A stretch of DNA of 64,000 nt, from NCBI RefSeq assembly GCF_005233875.1, contig NZ_SZPZ01000003.1, forward strand, positions 1,234,489 to 1,298,488. Reading direction: 5' to 3'. Shown one piece after another: positions 50,114-58,878 of this stretch; within the stretch, counting starts at the first letter, position 1; the number at the start of each line of letters is the position of its first letter. A model generated the notes under the pieces. It was not told the DNA's origin and did not search any database. It saw nothing but the letters and a program-made list of their open reading frames with translations. The stretch is from Kribbella jiaozuonensis. GTDB taxonomy: Bacteria > Actinomycetota > Actinomycetes > Propionibacteriales > Kribbellaceae. The translations under genes and the position numbers were made by a program.

Positions 50114-51299
50114 GTGCTTCCGTCGGGGAGAGTCGGGCGGCCCGGATAGCCGGGTAGAGACCGGCGAGCCCACCGATGACGAGCGTGGCGACGACTCCTC
50201 CGGCGAGTGCCCAGACCGGGATCACCGTCAGCCAGCTCTGGTACGACGCGTACGCCGCCGTGACTGCGGATCCGAGAACCGCGCCGCCGATTCCGCCGAG
50301 CGCGGAGAGCAGCAGCGACTCCGTGAGGAACTGCGTGCGGATCCGACCGCGGGTCGCGCCGAGCGACCGGCGGAGGCCGATCTCCGCACGGCGTTCGAGC
50401 ACCGAGATCACCATGATGTTCGCGACACCGACGCCGCCGACCAGGAGTGCGACCGCGCCGAGTCCGAGCAGCAGACCGGTGAATGCCTGCCCGGCAGCCT
50501 GTTTCGCGGCGAGCGCGTCGGACGGCCGCGAGACCTCGACCTCGTTCGGCGCCTCCGGGTTGGCCGTTGCCCCGAGCACCGATCGGACCGCCGGCACCTG
50601 GGCGTCGTCCGATCGCATGTAGATCGTGGTCGGGTGTCCGTCGAACGACAGCTTGCTCGCCGCCGGCCAACCCATCAGGGCGGCGCTGTCCAGCTCGGGT
50701 GCGAGCGCGGCCGGTTCGAGGATGCCGAGGACGGTGAACCAGACATTGCCGATCAGGACCTGCGTGTCCTGCCCGGCCTTGGTGATGCCGAGCCGATCGG
50801 CGGCGCTCGCGCCGAGCACGGTCGCCGGGTACGAGCCGGTTGCCGCGTCGATCCACTTGCCGCTGCGGACCGTCGCGCCGATGGTGTCGAGCAGGTTGGT
50901 GCGGGCGGCGTACGCGATGATGCCGTTGGTCTCGACGTCCGGGATCTTGTTGGTCCGGTAGACGGACGTGTCGTCGACCTTGCCGACTGCGGACTCGGCG
51001 CGAACCGGGGCGATCCGGCGGACCATGGCTTCGGCGGTCAACGGGAGTTGCGCCTGCTCGCCGGTCAATCGAGTGCCTGGGGCAACTGTCAACAGATTGG
51101 TGCCCAGCGCATCGAGTTGCCCATCGAGCTCCGCCCGCGAGGACGACGAGATCCCGACGACGGACACCATTGCGGCGATGCCGATCGCAATCCCCAAGGC
51201 CGACAGGAACGCGCGGGTCGGTCGGGTGCGTAGACCAACCGCGCCGACTCGCACCACATCTCTTAGCTTCAAGGATGCTGGTTTGAGTTCGCCTCTCAT
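50100..51299 (-). CDS. MacB-like ABC transporter permease
   Basis: 399 residues: one N-terminal helix (LSALGIAIGIAAMVSVVGIS), a large extracytoplasmic MacB core domain (50-270), and three C-terminal helices (LLLGLGAVALLVGGVGVANIMVISVLERRAEIGLRRSLGATR region). Mechanotransmission-type exporter for peptides, lipids or drugs. ATG overlaps the ATPase stop; the 3' end overlaps the end of nuoH2 convergently by 14 bases. Confidence 0.92.
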   Translation of the reverse strand: MRGELKPASLKLRDVVRVGAVGLRTRPTRAFLSALGIAIGIAAMVSVVGISSSSRAELDGQLDALGTNLLTVAPGTRLTGEQAQLPLTAEAMVRRIAPVRAESAVGKVDDTSVYRTNKIPDVETNGIIAYAARTNLLDTIGATVRSGKWIDAATGSYPATVLGASAADRLGITKAGQDTQVLIGNVWFTVLGILEPAALAPELDSAALMGWPAASKLSFDGHPTTIYMRSDDAQVPAVRSVLGATANPEAPNEVEVSRPSDALAAKQAAGQAFTGLLLGLGAVALLVGGVGVANIMVISVLERRAEIGLRRSLGATRGRIRTQFLTESLLLSALGGIGGAVLGSAVTAAYASYQSWLTVIPVWALAGGVVATLVIGGLAGLYPAIRAARLSPTEALRTG

Positions 51300-51961
51300 G
51301 ATCGCACCTCCTCGACGATGACGCCGTCCCGCATGCGGACCTGGCGGGGCAGCGAGGCTGCGATGTCCCGGTCGTGGGTGATGACGACGACAGTCGTGCC
51401 CGCGGCGTGCAGGTCCCGGAGCAACTGCATGACGCCGGCGCCCGACGCCGAGTCGAGTGCCCCGGTCGGCTCGTCGGCCAGCAGTACGGCGGGTTCGCCT
51501 GCGACTGCCCGCGCCACCGCGACCCGCTGCCGCTCGCCACCCGACAGCTCCTGGGGCTCGTGCTCCAGCCGATGCCCCAACCCAACACGTTCGAGGGCCG
51601 CCGCCGCCCGCTTCCGCCGTACCGACAGACGCAGACCGGAGTACAGCAATCCGTCGGCCACGTTGTCCAAGGCGCGCACGCCCGCGGACAAATGGAACTG
51701 CTGGAACACGAATCCGATCCGTGTCGCCCGCAACGCCGACAGCCCCGCGTCGGACAACCGCGCCACGTCATAAGAGTCGATCCGCACAGTCCCGGAGGTC
51801 GGCCGGTCGAGCGTGCCCAACACGTTGAGCATCGTCGACTTCCCGGAGCCCGACGGCCCGACGATCGCGACCAGCTCGCCGGCCTCGATCCGCAAGCTGA
51901 CTCCGCCGAGCGCGTTGACGCCGCCCGGGTACACCTTGGTCACCTCGCTCAACTCGATCAC
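51296..51961 (-). CDS. ABC transporter ATP-binding protein, LolD/MacB type
   Basis: 221 residues. Walker A GPSGSGKS at 35-42, Q-loop FVFQQFHL, signature LSGGERQRVAVARA, Walker B VLLADEPTGALD, H-loop VVITHD. GTG start in a GTGA overlap with the adaptor gene; longer upstream frame rejected as adaptor DNA. Pairs with the permease at 50100. Confidence 0.94.
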   Translation of the reverse strand: MIELSEVTKVYPGGVNALGGVSLRIEAGELVAIVGPSGSGKSTMLNVLGTLDRPTSGTVRIDSYDVARLSDAGLSALRATRIGFVFQQFHLSAGVRALDNVADGLLYSGLRLSVRRKRAAAALERVGLGHRLEHEPQELSGGERQRVAVARAVAGEPAVLLADEPTGALDSASGAGVMQLLRDLHAAGTTVVVITHDRDIAASLPRQVRMRDGVIVEEVRS

Positions 51962-53010
51962 TTCGGGATCCCGACTGTCGTGCCGGCCTTGATCCCGGCG
52001 CCGCTGACCTCGACCTGACCACTCGCGAACAGCCCGGTTTTCACCGGCACGTACCGCGACGTCGTACCGTCCGTGACCTCGACACCGAACCCGCCTTCGC
52101 GCAGCGCAACCAGCGCCGCGACCGGGACGGTCAGCACGTTCTTCCGCTCCGAGGCGGTAAAGGTCACATCGGTTGCCGCCGACGACCAACTGGCCACTGC
52201 CTTCTGGTTGGCGATGGCAACGATCACCTCGACCTTCGTCTCCGGGTCCTTGTCCGGGCTCTCCGCCGGGATGATCACCGTCGACACCTTCTCGATCCGG
52301 CCCGGCACGGTCTTGCCGTCCGGAAGCGCCACCGTCACGGCCGCGTTGAGCGTCGCGAGCCGCTGGTCCGCTGCATCTAGCTGGACCGTGACGGCCCGAG
52401 TCGTGCCGGTGTAATTGAGCACCGGCTGGTTCGGACCTAGCGGCGTACCCTCCTGACCCTGCACGCTGTCCACCCGGATATGACCGGGCGCGAACAGCAC
52501 ACTGCCGAGCTCGACCACCCCGGTCTCGTCCAGCCCGAGATCGTCCTGCCACTCCTCAACCGCTGCGGCAGTGGCGTCGGTGTACTCGTCGTCCACGGTG
52601 AAACCCGTGTACCCCATCGCCTTCAGATTCTGCTCGAGCTGCAGTACATCGTTGCCCTCGGCCCCGATCGACAACCTGCGGTACGCCGGGAGCGCGCCGT
52701 ACAGCAGGATCGTGGGCTTGTTGTCGATGCTGTAGATCGTGTTCCCGCGAACCAGCTCACGCCCGCTGTCCGGTACGGCGGTCACGGTGCCGGCGACCCG
52801 GCTGACCGCGGAGGACGTCGTACCGAAGCCGAGTTGGCCGTCCTGGGTCTCGGTGTCCTTCAACGTCTGCTGCGTGACCTTGGTGGTGTTGACCGGCAAA
52901 GCCTGCGCGGATGGGTTCGTTGCCTGGCTGGTGTCGCCCCGGCTGACCAGGAACGCGCTCGCGGCGCCCCCGGCGGCCAGGACGACCACAGCCGTCAGTG
53001 CTTTGCGCAT
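51958..53010 (-). CDS. HlyD-like periplasmic adaptor with peptidoglycan-binding domain
   Basis: 350 residues. N-terminal membrane anchor (ALTAVVVLAAGGAASAFLV). A PG-binding type 1 segment at ~115-155 (GAEGNDVLQLEQNLKAMGY... TDATAAAVEEWQ) is inserted, then beta-barrel and C-terminal MFP-type domains (LTVPVAALVALREGGFGVEV, YVPVKTGLFASGQVEVSG). This actinobacterial form links a MacB-like pump to the cell wall. ATG overlaps the stop of the preceding lipoprotein gene. Confidence 0.88.
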   Translation of the reverse strand: MRKALTAVVVLAAGGAASAFLVSRGDTSQATNPSAQALPVNTTKVTQQTLKDTETQDGQLGFGTTSSAVSRVAGTVTAVPDSGRELVRGNTIYSIDNKPTILLYGALPAYRRLSIGAEGNDVLQLEQNLKAMGYTGFTVDDEYTDATAAAVEEWQDDLGLDETGVVELGSVLFAPGHIRVDSVQGQEGTPLGPNQPVLNYTGTTRAVTVQLDAADQRLATLNAAVTVALPDGKTVPGRIEKVSTVIIPAESPDKDPETKVEVIVAIANQKAVASWSSAATDVTFTASERKNVLTVPVAALVALREGGFGVEVTDGTTSRYVPVKTGLFASGQVEVSGAGIKAGTTVGIPK

Positions 53011-53519
53011 CAGCGTGCCGCCAGGATGCTCTGGCAGGCGCCCTGCGCCTTCTGGAAGTCGGGGTCGTCGGCGACGCCCGGGCCGATCATGATGCCGGGC
53101 TGGTCCGGCTTCGGGTCCGGGAACTTCTCGACACCGTTCTTCCGCATGCACTCGGCGTACTTGCGGCCGTTCTCCGCCTGCTGCGGGTTCGCGCTGCCCT
53201 GCGCCTGCGGGTTGTACTGGCTGCACGCCTCCATCGCCTTCTGGACCTGCTCCTGGGTGACGCCGGAGTTCTTGTCGAACTTGAGCATCGGCCCCTTGCC
53301 CGGCTCCGGGTCCGGGACGTTCAGGCCGTTCTCCCGCAGGCACTGGGTGAACTTGACCGCCATCTCGTCCTGACTGAGGCTGGCCGGCGCACTGCTCGGT
53401 GCAGTCGCCCCGGCGCTCCCGGAGCCGGACGCGACCTGGGTGTCGGGCTTGTCGGCGCCACAACCGGTGATGAGAACGGCGGCTGCCAGCGCGGTGGCGG
53501 CCAGGATGGTCTTGCGCAT
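53010..53519 (-). CDS. Small secreted lipoprotein of an ABC exporter operon
   Basis: 169 residues. Signal peptide with lipobox LITGC, lipidated Cys20. The mature part holds two related blocks, FTQCLRENGLNVPDPEP and YAECMRKNGVEKFPDPKP, so it contains an internal duplication, with four further cysteines likely pairing. First gene of the lipoprotein-adaptor-ATPase-permease operon; divergent from the response regulator. Unknown ligand; perhaps a sensor or substrate-capture protein for the exporter. Confidence 0.83.
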   Translation of the reverse strand: MRKTILAATALAAAVLITGCGADKPDTQVASGSGSAGATAPSSAPASLSQDEMAVKFTQCLRENGLNVPDPEPGKGPMLKFDKNSGVTQEQVQKAMEACSQYNPQAQGSANPQQAENGRKYAECMRKNGVEKFPDPKPDQPGIMIGPGVADDPDFQKAQGACQSILAAR

Positions 53520-53534
53520 CGGTGCGCTCCTCTC

Positions 53535-53601
53535 GTTTCCCCGAAGCCTTCGCCGTACGCCGTTTCCCCGTGGTTTCCGAGTCCGCTAACGCGGGGGAAA
53601 C
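53535..53601. promoter_or_regulatory. GTTTCCCC boxes between the exporter operon and its two-component system
   Basis: GTTTCCCCG at 53535-53543 and 53562-53570, GTTTCC at 53573-53578 (11 bases after the second), and the inverted GGGGAAAC at 53594-53601. The 11-base direct repeat is typical for OmpR-type response regulators. The spacer serves both the exporter operon and the regulator gene. Confidence 0.55.
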
Positions 53602-53625
53602 ACGGGCGTCGGGGATCATGGGGGC

Positions 53626-54282
53626 GTGCGGGTTCTGGTGGTCGAGGACGAACCGTTGCTGGCGGCAGCGATCGCGGAGTGGCTGCGTGACGAGTCACAT
53701 GCGGTCGACGTGGCCGGTGACGGCGGCGCTGCGCTCGAACGGCTGTCGGTGAACGCGTACGACGTACTCGTGCTCGATCGCGACATCCCGGTCGTGCATG
53801 GCGACGAGGTGTGCCGGCAGTTGGTGCAGTCCGGGTCGGACACCCGGGTGCTGATGCTGACGGCTGCCGCTGCGGTCACTGACCGGGTCGAGGGGCTGGG
53901 GCTCGGTGCGGACGACTACCTGACCAAGCCGTTCGCGTTCGCTGAGCTGGCTGCCCGGGTGCTCGCGCTGGGGCGGCGGAGTCGTCCGGCCGATCCGCCC
54001 GTACTGCGACGTGCCGGGGTGACGCTCGATCCGGCGCGGCACGAGGTGTTCCGCGACGGCCGGTACGTGCCGGTGTCGAAGAAGGAGTTCGCCGTACTCG
54101 CGGAGCTGCTGCGGGCCGACGGCGCGACCGTGTCGGCCGAACAACTGCTGGAGAAAGCATGGGACGAGCACGTGGACCCGTTCACCGGGGCGGTGCGGCT
54201 GACGATCCTCAAGCTGCGCCGCAAACTGGGCGAGCCGGGGCTGGTCGAGACCGTTACCGGCGTCGGGTACCGCATCCCATGA
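53626..54282 (+). CDS. OmpR-family response regulator
   Basis: 218 residues. Receiver domain with acidic pocket Glu7/Asp8, phosphoacceptor Asp51 (VLVLDRDIP), and the Lys in YLTKPFAF; C-terminal winged helix (SKKEFAVLAELL, GAVRLTILKLRRKLGEPGLVETV). GTG start. Stop overlaps the histidine kinase ATG. Divergent to the exporter operon, which it most likely regulates. Confidence 0.94.
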   Translation: MRVLVVEDEPLLAAAIAEWLRDESHAVDVAGDGGAALERLSVNAYDVLVLDRDIPVVHGDEVCRQLVQSGSDTRVLMLTAAAAVTDRVEGLGLGADDYLTKPFAFAELAARVLALGRRSRPADPPVLRRAGVTLDPARHEVFRDGRYVPVSKKEFAVLAELLRADGATVSAEQLLEKAWDEHVDPFTGAVRLTILKLRRKLGEPGLVETVTGVGYRIP

Positions 54283-55484
54283 GGCGGCTGACGCTGCGGG
54301 GCCGGCTGACGTTGCTGTACGGCGGTCTGTTCATGGTCGCCGGTGTCGTGCTGCTGGGGGTGACGTATGCGCTGTTCACGGCGAACCTGGGGCAGAAGTA
54401 TCAGGTGATCGTGAAGGGGACTTATCTGAGTCCGACGACCGGTGCTACGACCAAGCCGCCGCCTCCTGACCAGGCGTACGTGCTGAACAAGGACGGTGCG
54501 CTGCTGACCGGCTCGGACGCCGAGCGTGTGATGAACGAGCAGCGGGAGCAGGTGCGGCAGGCGGCGATCGAGTCGTTGCTGATCCAGGGGAGCGTTGCGC
54601 TGGTCGTTGTCGGTGGGTTGGCGGCTGGGTTCGGGTGGCTGGTGGCCGGGCGGGTGCTGGCGCCGCTGCATCGGGTCACTGACACCGCTCGGCGGATCTC
54701 GGCTTCACCTGCGGCTCTGCATGAGCGGATCGCGTTGCAGGGGCCCGATGACGAGGTGAAGAACCTGGCTGATGCCTTCGACACGATGGTCGAGCGGCTG
54801 GACCATTCGTTCGACGGCCAGCGGCGGTTCGTCGCCAACGCGTCGCACGAGTTGCGTACGCCGTTGACGCTCGGGCGGGCGCTGGTCGAGGTCGCGATGC
54901 ATCGACGTACTGCGTCTGCCGATGTGAAGGAACTGGGCGAGAGCCTGCTCACGATCAACGCCCGGCATGAGCAGCTGATCGAGGGGCTGCTGATCCTGGC
55001 GGACTCGGAGAAGCAGCTGACGACCGTGTATCCGGTGAACCTCGCCGACGTCGTGACTCACGTCTGTAGTCAGTTGGCGGGTGAGGCCTTGGCGGCTGGG
55101 GTGGAGGTTGAGCGCGGGCCGGGGGAGGCGCCGACCCGCGGGGACGCGCTCCTGCTCGAGCGGCTGGTCCACAACCTCGTCGAGAACGGCATCCGCCACA
55201 ACACCCCCGACGGCTGGGTCCGCGTGATCAGCAAGACGGTCGGTGACGAGGTGCAGGTTGTGGTGACGAACACCGGGCCGGAGATCCCGCCGTACGAGGT
55301 CGAGAGTCTCTTCAAGCCGTTTTACCGGCTCGGTGCCGAACGGCTGGTCAGCGGTCGAGGTGCCGGCTTGGGGTTGTCCATCGTCCGCTCGGTAGCGGAG
55401 GCGCACGCTGGCACGGTAACCGCCGTACCCCGCCTCGGCGGTGGTCTGGAAGTCACTGTGGTGCTACCTGTCGATCTGGGGTGA
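54279..55484 (+). CDS. Sensor histidine kinase
   Basis: 401 residues. Two helices (~10-32 and ~98-122) enclosing a ~65-residue outer loop, HAMP domain, H box with His190 (ANASHELRTPLT), N box VHNLVENGIRHN, G boxes GRGAGLGLSIV. ATG overlaps the regulator's TGA; a longer frame upstream was rejected. Probably senses envelope stress or the compound exported by the neighbouring pump. Confidence 0.94.
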   Translation: MRRLTLRGRLTLLYGGLFMVAGVVLLGVTYALFTANLGQKYQVIVKGTYLSPTTGATTKPPPPDQAYVLNKDGALLTGSDAERVMNEQREQVRQAAIESLLIQGSVALVVVGGLAAGFGWLVAGRVLAPLHRVTDTARRISASPAALHERIALQGPDDEVKNLADAFDTMVERLDHSFDGQRRFVANASHELRTPLTLGRALVEVAMHRRTASADVKELGESLLTINARHEQLIEGLLILADSEKQLTTVYPVNLADVVTHVCSQLAGEALAAGVEVERGPGEAPTRGDALLLERLVHNLVENGIRHNTPDGWVRVISKTVGDEVQVVVTNTGPEIPPYEVESLFKPFYRLGAERLVSGRGAGLGLSIVRSVAEAHAGTVTAVPRLGGGLEVTVVLPVDLG

Positions 55485-55494
55485 TGGGGTTCGT
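55469..55494 (+). promoter_or_regulatory. Putative ECF42 promoter
   Basis: TGTCGA at 55469-55474, 17 bases, then CGT at 55492. ECF42 sigma factors are reported to use a TGTCGA -35 in front of the DGPF/YCII genes next to them; that is recalled knowledge. It lies at the very end of the kinase gene and 30 bases before the YCII start. Confidence 0.5.
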
Positions 55495-55525
55495 GTAGGT
55501 GGTACAGAGTGACTAGGAGGTTGTG

Positions 55526-55870
55526 ATGAACCAGTACCTGCTCAGCATCTACCAGCCGGACGGCGTGATTCCCGAGCCTGAGGTGCTGGATCCGATCCTG
55601 CGTGACCTCCAGGCGTTGAACGAGGAGATGCAGTCGGCCGGGGTCTGGGTGTTCGCCGCGGGGCTGCACCCGCCGGAGACCGCGACCATGCTGAAGGCCC
55701 AGGGTGACGAGGTGCTGATCACGGACGGCCCGTTCACCGAGGGCAAGGAGCATCTGGGCGGCTTCACGGTTATTCAGGTCGAAGATCTCGACGCCGCTCT
55801 CCACTGGGCTCGCCGCCTCGCCAAGGTGTTGCGCAATCTGTCCGTAGAAGTCAGACCATTTCAGTCGTGA
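55526..55870 (+). CDS. YCII-related (DGPF) protein
   Basis: 114 residues, ferredoxin-like YCII fold. Contains VLITDGPFTEGKEHLGGF, the DGPF motif that names the group, and the closing VRPFQS. AGGAGG five bases before the ATG. It overlaps the sigma-factor gene start, the standard ECF42 arrangement. Biochemical role unknown. Confidence 0.92.
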   Translation: MNQYLLSIYQPDGVIPEPEVLDPILRDLQALNEEMQSAGVWVFAAGLHPPETATMLKAQGDEVLITDGPFTEGKEHLGGFTVIQVEDLDAALHWARRLAKVLRNLSVEVRPFQS

Positions 55871-57063
55871 CGCCTGACCTTGCGGCAATCTTCCGCGCTG
55901 AGCACGGGCGGGCGGTTGCTGTGTTGGCGCGGGTGTTCGGGGATCTGGAAATTGCCGAGGACGCCGTACAGGACGCGTTTGCGACGGCGGTGGAGAAGTG
56001 GCCGGAGAGCGGCGTACCGCCGAGTCCTGCGGGGTGGATCATCACGACCGCGCGGAACCGGGCGATCGATCGGCTGCGGCGGGAGTCGGCGCGGCCCGAC
56101 AAACAGGCCGAGGCGGCGCTGCTGCATGCCGAGGGCGAGCCGGAGGAGGTGGGCGCTGTGTACGACGACCGGCTCCGGCTGATCTTCACCTGCTGCCACC
56201 CCGCCCTCGCGCTGAATGTCCGTGTCGCGCTCACGCTCCGCATGCTCGGCGGCCTCACCACGACCGAGATCGCGCATGCGTTCCTGGTTCCTGAGCCGAC
56301 GATGGCGCAACGGCTGGTCCGCGCGAAGGCGAAGATCCGCGCGGCGGGCATCCCGTACCGCGTCCCGTACGAGGCGGATCTGCCGGAGCGGGTGCGCGGC
56401 GTACTCGCCGTCGTCTATCTGATCTTCAACGAGGGGTACGCCGCGTCGTCCGGCGAGTCGCTGGTCCGCGACGAGCTCGCACTCGAGGCGATCCGCCTGG
56501 GCCGCCTCCTCGTCGAACTCATGCCCGACGAACCCGAGGCCGTCGGCCTACTCGCCCTGATGCTCCTCCAACACTCCCGCCGCCCCGCGCGGGTCGGTCC
56601 GGACGGCGCCCTGATCCGCCTACCCGACCAGAACCGGGCCCTGTGGGACCGCGAGCTGATCACCGAGGGCCAGACCCTGGTCCGCCACTGCCTCCGCCGC
56701 AACCACCCCGGCCCGTACCAACTCCAAGCAGCCATCAACGCCGTCCACGCCGACGCCCCCACCCCCGACTCCACCGACTGGCGCCAGATAATCCACCTCT
56801 ACGACCACCTGCTGACGGTTGAGCCGTCCCCCGTGATCGCCCTCAACCGCGCGGTCGCGGTAGCCGAGGTCGAAGGTCCGTCTGCCGCGCTGACGCTGGT
56901 CGACGCGCTCCCGCTCGACACTTACTACCTCTTCCACGCGATCCGCGCCGACCTCCTCACCCAACTCGCCCGCACGACCGAGGCCCACCAGGCGTACAAC
57001 CGCGCCCTCTCCCTAACCCCCAACGAAGCCGAACAAAACTTCCTCCGCACCCGCCTGCAGTAG
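55867..57063 (+). CDS. ECF42-type sigma factor with C-terminal extension
   Basis: 398 residues. Region 2 (LARVFGDLEIAEDAVQDAFATAVEKWP), region 4 (LRMLGGLTTTEIAHAFLVPEPTMAQRLVRAKAKIR, in two halves) and a ~200-residue C-terminal extension with FNEGYAASSGE, LLALMLLQHSRRPAR and TPR-like helices (HAIRADLLTQLARTTEAHQAYNRAL). The extension replaces an anti-sigma factor in this group. GTG start overlapping the YCII stop. Confidence 0.93.
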   Translation: MTPDLAAIFRAEHGRAVAVLARVFGDLEIAEDAVQDAFATAVEKWPESGVPPSPAGWIITTARNRAIDRLRRESARPDKQAEAALLHAEGEPEEVGAVYDDRLRLIFTCCHPALALNVRVALTLRMLGGLTTTEIAHAFLVPEPTMAQRLVRAKAKIRAAGIPYRVPYEADLPERVRGVLAVVYLIFNEGYAASSGESLVRDELALEAIRLGRLLVELMPDEPEAVGLLALMLLQHSRRPARVGPDGALIRLPDQNRALWDRELITEGQTLVRHCLRRNHPGPYQLQAAINAVHADAPTPDSTDWRQIIHLYDHLLTVEPSPVIALNRAVAVAEVEGPSAALTLVDALPLDTYYLFHAIRADLLTQLARTTEAHQAYNRALSLTPNEAEQNFLRTRLQ

Positions 57064-57097
57064 CCCGCGCACCTTCGGCGTTCTGTAGGGTCCACCC

Positions 57098-57856
57098 GTG
57101 CGGGGATTTGAGTTGATTTGTGAGGTGGAGCCGCCTACTCGGCCTGATCTGAAGCGGGTTCGGCATCAGATTGGGGTGATGAGTCCGATTGCGGACGGGT
57201 TCTTGATACCGGACAACCACATCGGGCGGGCGACCGTGTCGAGTGTGGCGGTGGCCAACGAGGTGCAGCTGATGGGGGCGCGGGGTATCGCCTGCCTCAA
57301 CTCGCGGGACCGGAATCTGCTCGGCTTCCGGCGGGACCTGCTGACAGCCGCGGCGTACGGCGTGGAGCAGTTCCTGTTCGTCCACGGTGACGACCCGGCC
57401 GAAGGCGCCCGGACCAGCCAGCTGACGGTACGCCGGATGATCGAGCAGGCGCGCGAGACGTCGTACCCGGGCTGCAACCCGTTCCAGGTCGGCGCCGCCA
57501 CCCGCCTGGCGAAGGTCCCGAGCTGGAAGGCCGAGGCTGACTTCCTGTACGTGCAGGTCAGCTACGACCTCGACGAACTGCTCCGCTGGCGCGAGTCGGT
57601 CGAGCTCGACATCCCGGTGTACGCCGGCGTGATGGTGCTCGCCTCCGCGAAGATGGCCCACAACCTCGCCGCGCTTCCCCAGCTCACCATCCCGGACGAA
57701 CTGATCGAGGCAGTGGAGCGGGACCGCGACGCCGGCGTCGACCATGCCTGCGAGCAAATCCTCAAGATCCGTGACTCAGGCGCCTTCGACGGCGTTCACC
57801 TGATACCTGTCAGCCGCTACCGCCAGGTGGCCGCCCGCCTCGAACGCGAGCTGTAA
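57098..57856 (+). CDS. Methylenetetrahydrofolate reductase-like protein
   Basis: 252 residues, TIM barrel. FELICEVEPPTRPDL at the N-terminus carries the MTHFR glutamate; LFVHGDDP and NPFQVGAATRLAK follow, and ADFLYVQVSYDLD and VPVYAGVMVLASAKMAHNL-like runs appear later. Shorter than classical MetF (~290-300). It might reduce methylene-THF or belong to the corrinoid-linked MTHFR-like group. GTG start. 47 bases before nuoI2 on the same strand. Confidence 0.82.
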   Translation: MRGFELICEVEPPTRPDLKRVRHQIGVMSPIADGFLIPDNHIGRATVSSVAVANEVQLMGARGIACLNSRDRNLLGFRRDLLTAAAYGVEQFLFVHGDDPAEGARTSQLTVRRMIEQARETSYPGCNPFQVGAATRLAKVPSWKAEADFLYVQVSYDLDELLRWRESVELDIPVYAGVMVLASAKMAHNLAALPQLTIPDELIEAVERDRDAGVDHACEQILKIRDSGAFDGVHLIPVSRYRQVAARLEREL

Positions 57857-57903
57857 AGGCGGCAGATCAGCTAATGTCCTGCTAAGGAGACGGGAGGTGG
57901 AGC

Positions 57904-58386
57904 GTGGGGGTGCCTGGTAAGGGGCTCGTCGAAGGGCTGAAGGTCACCGCGAAGACGCTGGCCCGTCGGTCCGTCACCGAGCAATATCCGGATGTGCTGC
58001 CGGAGCTGCCGCCGCGCAGCCGTGGCGTGATCGCGTTGATGGAGGAGAACTGCACCTCCTGCATGCTGTGCGCCCGCGAGTGCCCGAGCTGGTGCATCTA
58101 CATCGACTCGCACACCGAGACCGCGCCGTCGGTCGGTGAGCAGGCGCGCGAGCGCAGCCGGAACGTGCTGGACCGGTTCGCGATCGACTTCAGCCTCTGC
58201 ATGTACTGCGGGATCTGCATCGAGGCCTGCCCGTTCGACGCGTTGTTCTGGTCGCCGGAGTTCGAGTACGCCGAGACCGACCTGCGCAACCTGACCCACG
58301 AGAAGGACCGCCTCCGCGACTGGATGTGGACCGTCCCCGCACCACAACCCATCGACCCCGGCCCGGCGACCGAGGACGAGGCGTGA
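57904..58386 (+). CDS. nuoI: NADH-quinone oxidoreductase subunit NuoI, second set
   Basis: 160 residues. First 4Fe-4S motif Cys50, Cys53, Cys56, Cys60 (plus Cys64); second Cys99, Cys102, Cys105, Cys109. So both N6 clusters should form. Without NuoE, F or G in this set, a soluble ferredoxin could dock here directly, as proposed for other reduced complex I types. GTG start after GGGAGGTGG; GTGA overlap with nuoJ2. Confidence 0.95.
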   Translation: MGVPGKGLVEGLKVTAKTLARRSVTEQYPDVLPELPPRSRGVIALMEENCTSCMLCARECPSWCIYIDSHTETAPSVGEQARERSRNVLDRFAIDFSLCMYCGICIEACPFDALFWSPEFEYAETDLRNLTHEKDRLRDWMWTVPAPQPIDPGPATEDEA

Positions 58387-58877
58387 CGACATTCCTCTTC
58401 AGCGTTGCGGGCGCGGTGGCCCTCATCGCCTCCGTCCTGGTTGTGACGTCCCAGCGGATCGTGCACGCCGCGCTCTGGCTGGTCGTTGCGCTCGGCGCGA
58501 TCGCCGGCTGCTTCGGCGTACTGCATGCCGAGTTCGTCGCGCTGGTGCAGATCCTGGTGTACGTCGGCGCGATCGTCGTACTCGTGCTGTTCTCCCTGAT
58601 GTTGACCAAAGCGCCGACCAACCCGCTGCCCAGCCTGACCACCGGCCGCAGTCCGTTCGCCGCCGTCGTCGCCGGTGTGCTCGCGGTACTCCTCGGCACC
58701 GGCGTGGTTCTTGCCTTTGGCAACGAGAAGATCAAGCCGGTCGCGGACGGATCCGCACAGGCCGTGGGTACGCAGGTCTTCAAGACCTGGGTGCTGCCGT
58801 TCGAAGTTCTCTCGGTTCTCCTGCTGGCCGCGCTGATCGGCGCGATCGCCCTGTCCCAGCGGAAGAAGGAGGACTGA
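58383..58877 (+). CDS. nuoJ: NADH-quinone oxidoreductase subunit NuoJ, second set
   Basis: 164 residues, five helices: FSVAGAVALIASVLVVTSQR, AALWLVVALGAIAGCFGVL, LVQILVYVGAIVVLVLFSLML and a last pair. Lacks the ~100-residue charged tail of the first-set NuoJ. GTG start overlapping nuoI2; the longer frame upstream was rejected. One base separates it from nuoK2. Confidence 0.94.
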   Translation: MTTFLFSVAGAVALIASVLVVTSQRIVHAALWLVVALGAIAGCFGVLHAEFVALVQILVYVGAIVVLVLFSLMLTKAPTNPLPSLTTGRSPFAAVVAGVLAVLLGTGVVLAFGNEKIKPVADGSAQAVGTQVFKTWVLPFEVLSVLLLAALIGAIALSQRKKED

Positions 58878-58878
58878 C

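Noticed and set aside
51962..52552. N-terminal extension of the ABC ATPase gene
   Set aside because: It reads the adaptor gene out of frame; the GTG at 51961 in a GTGA overlap gives a normal ATPase.
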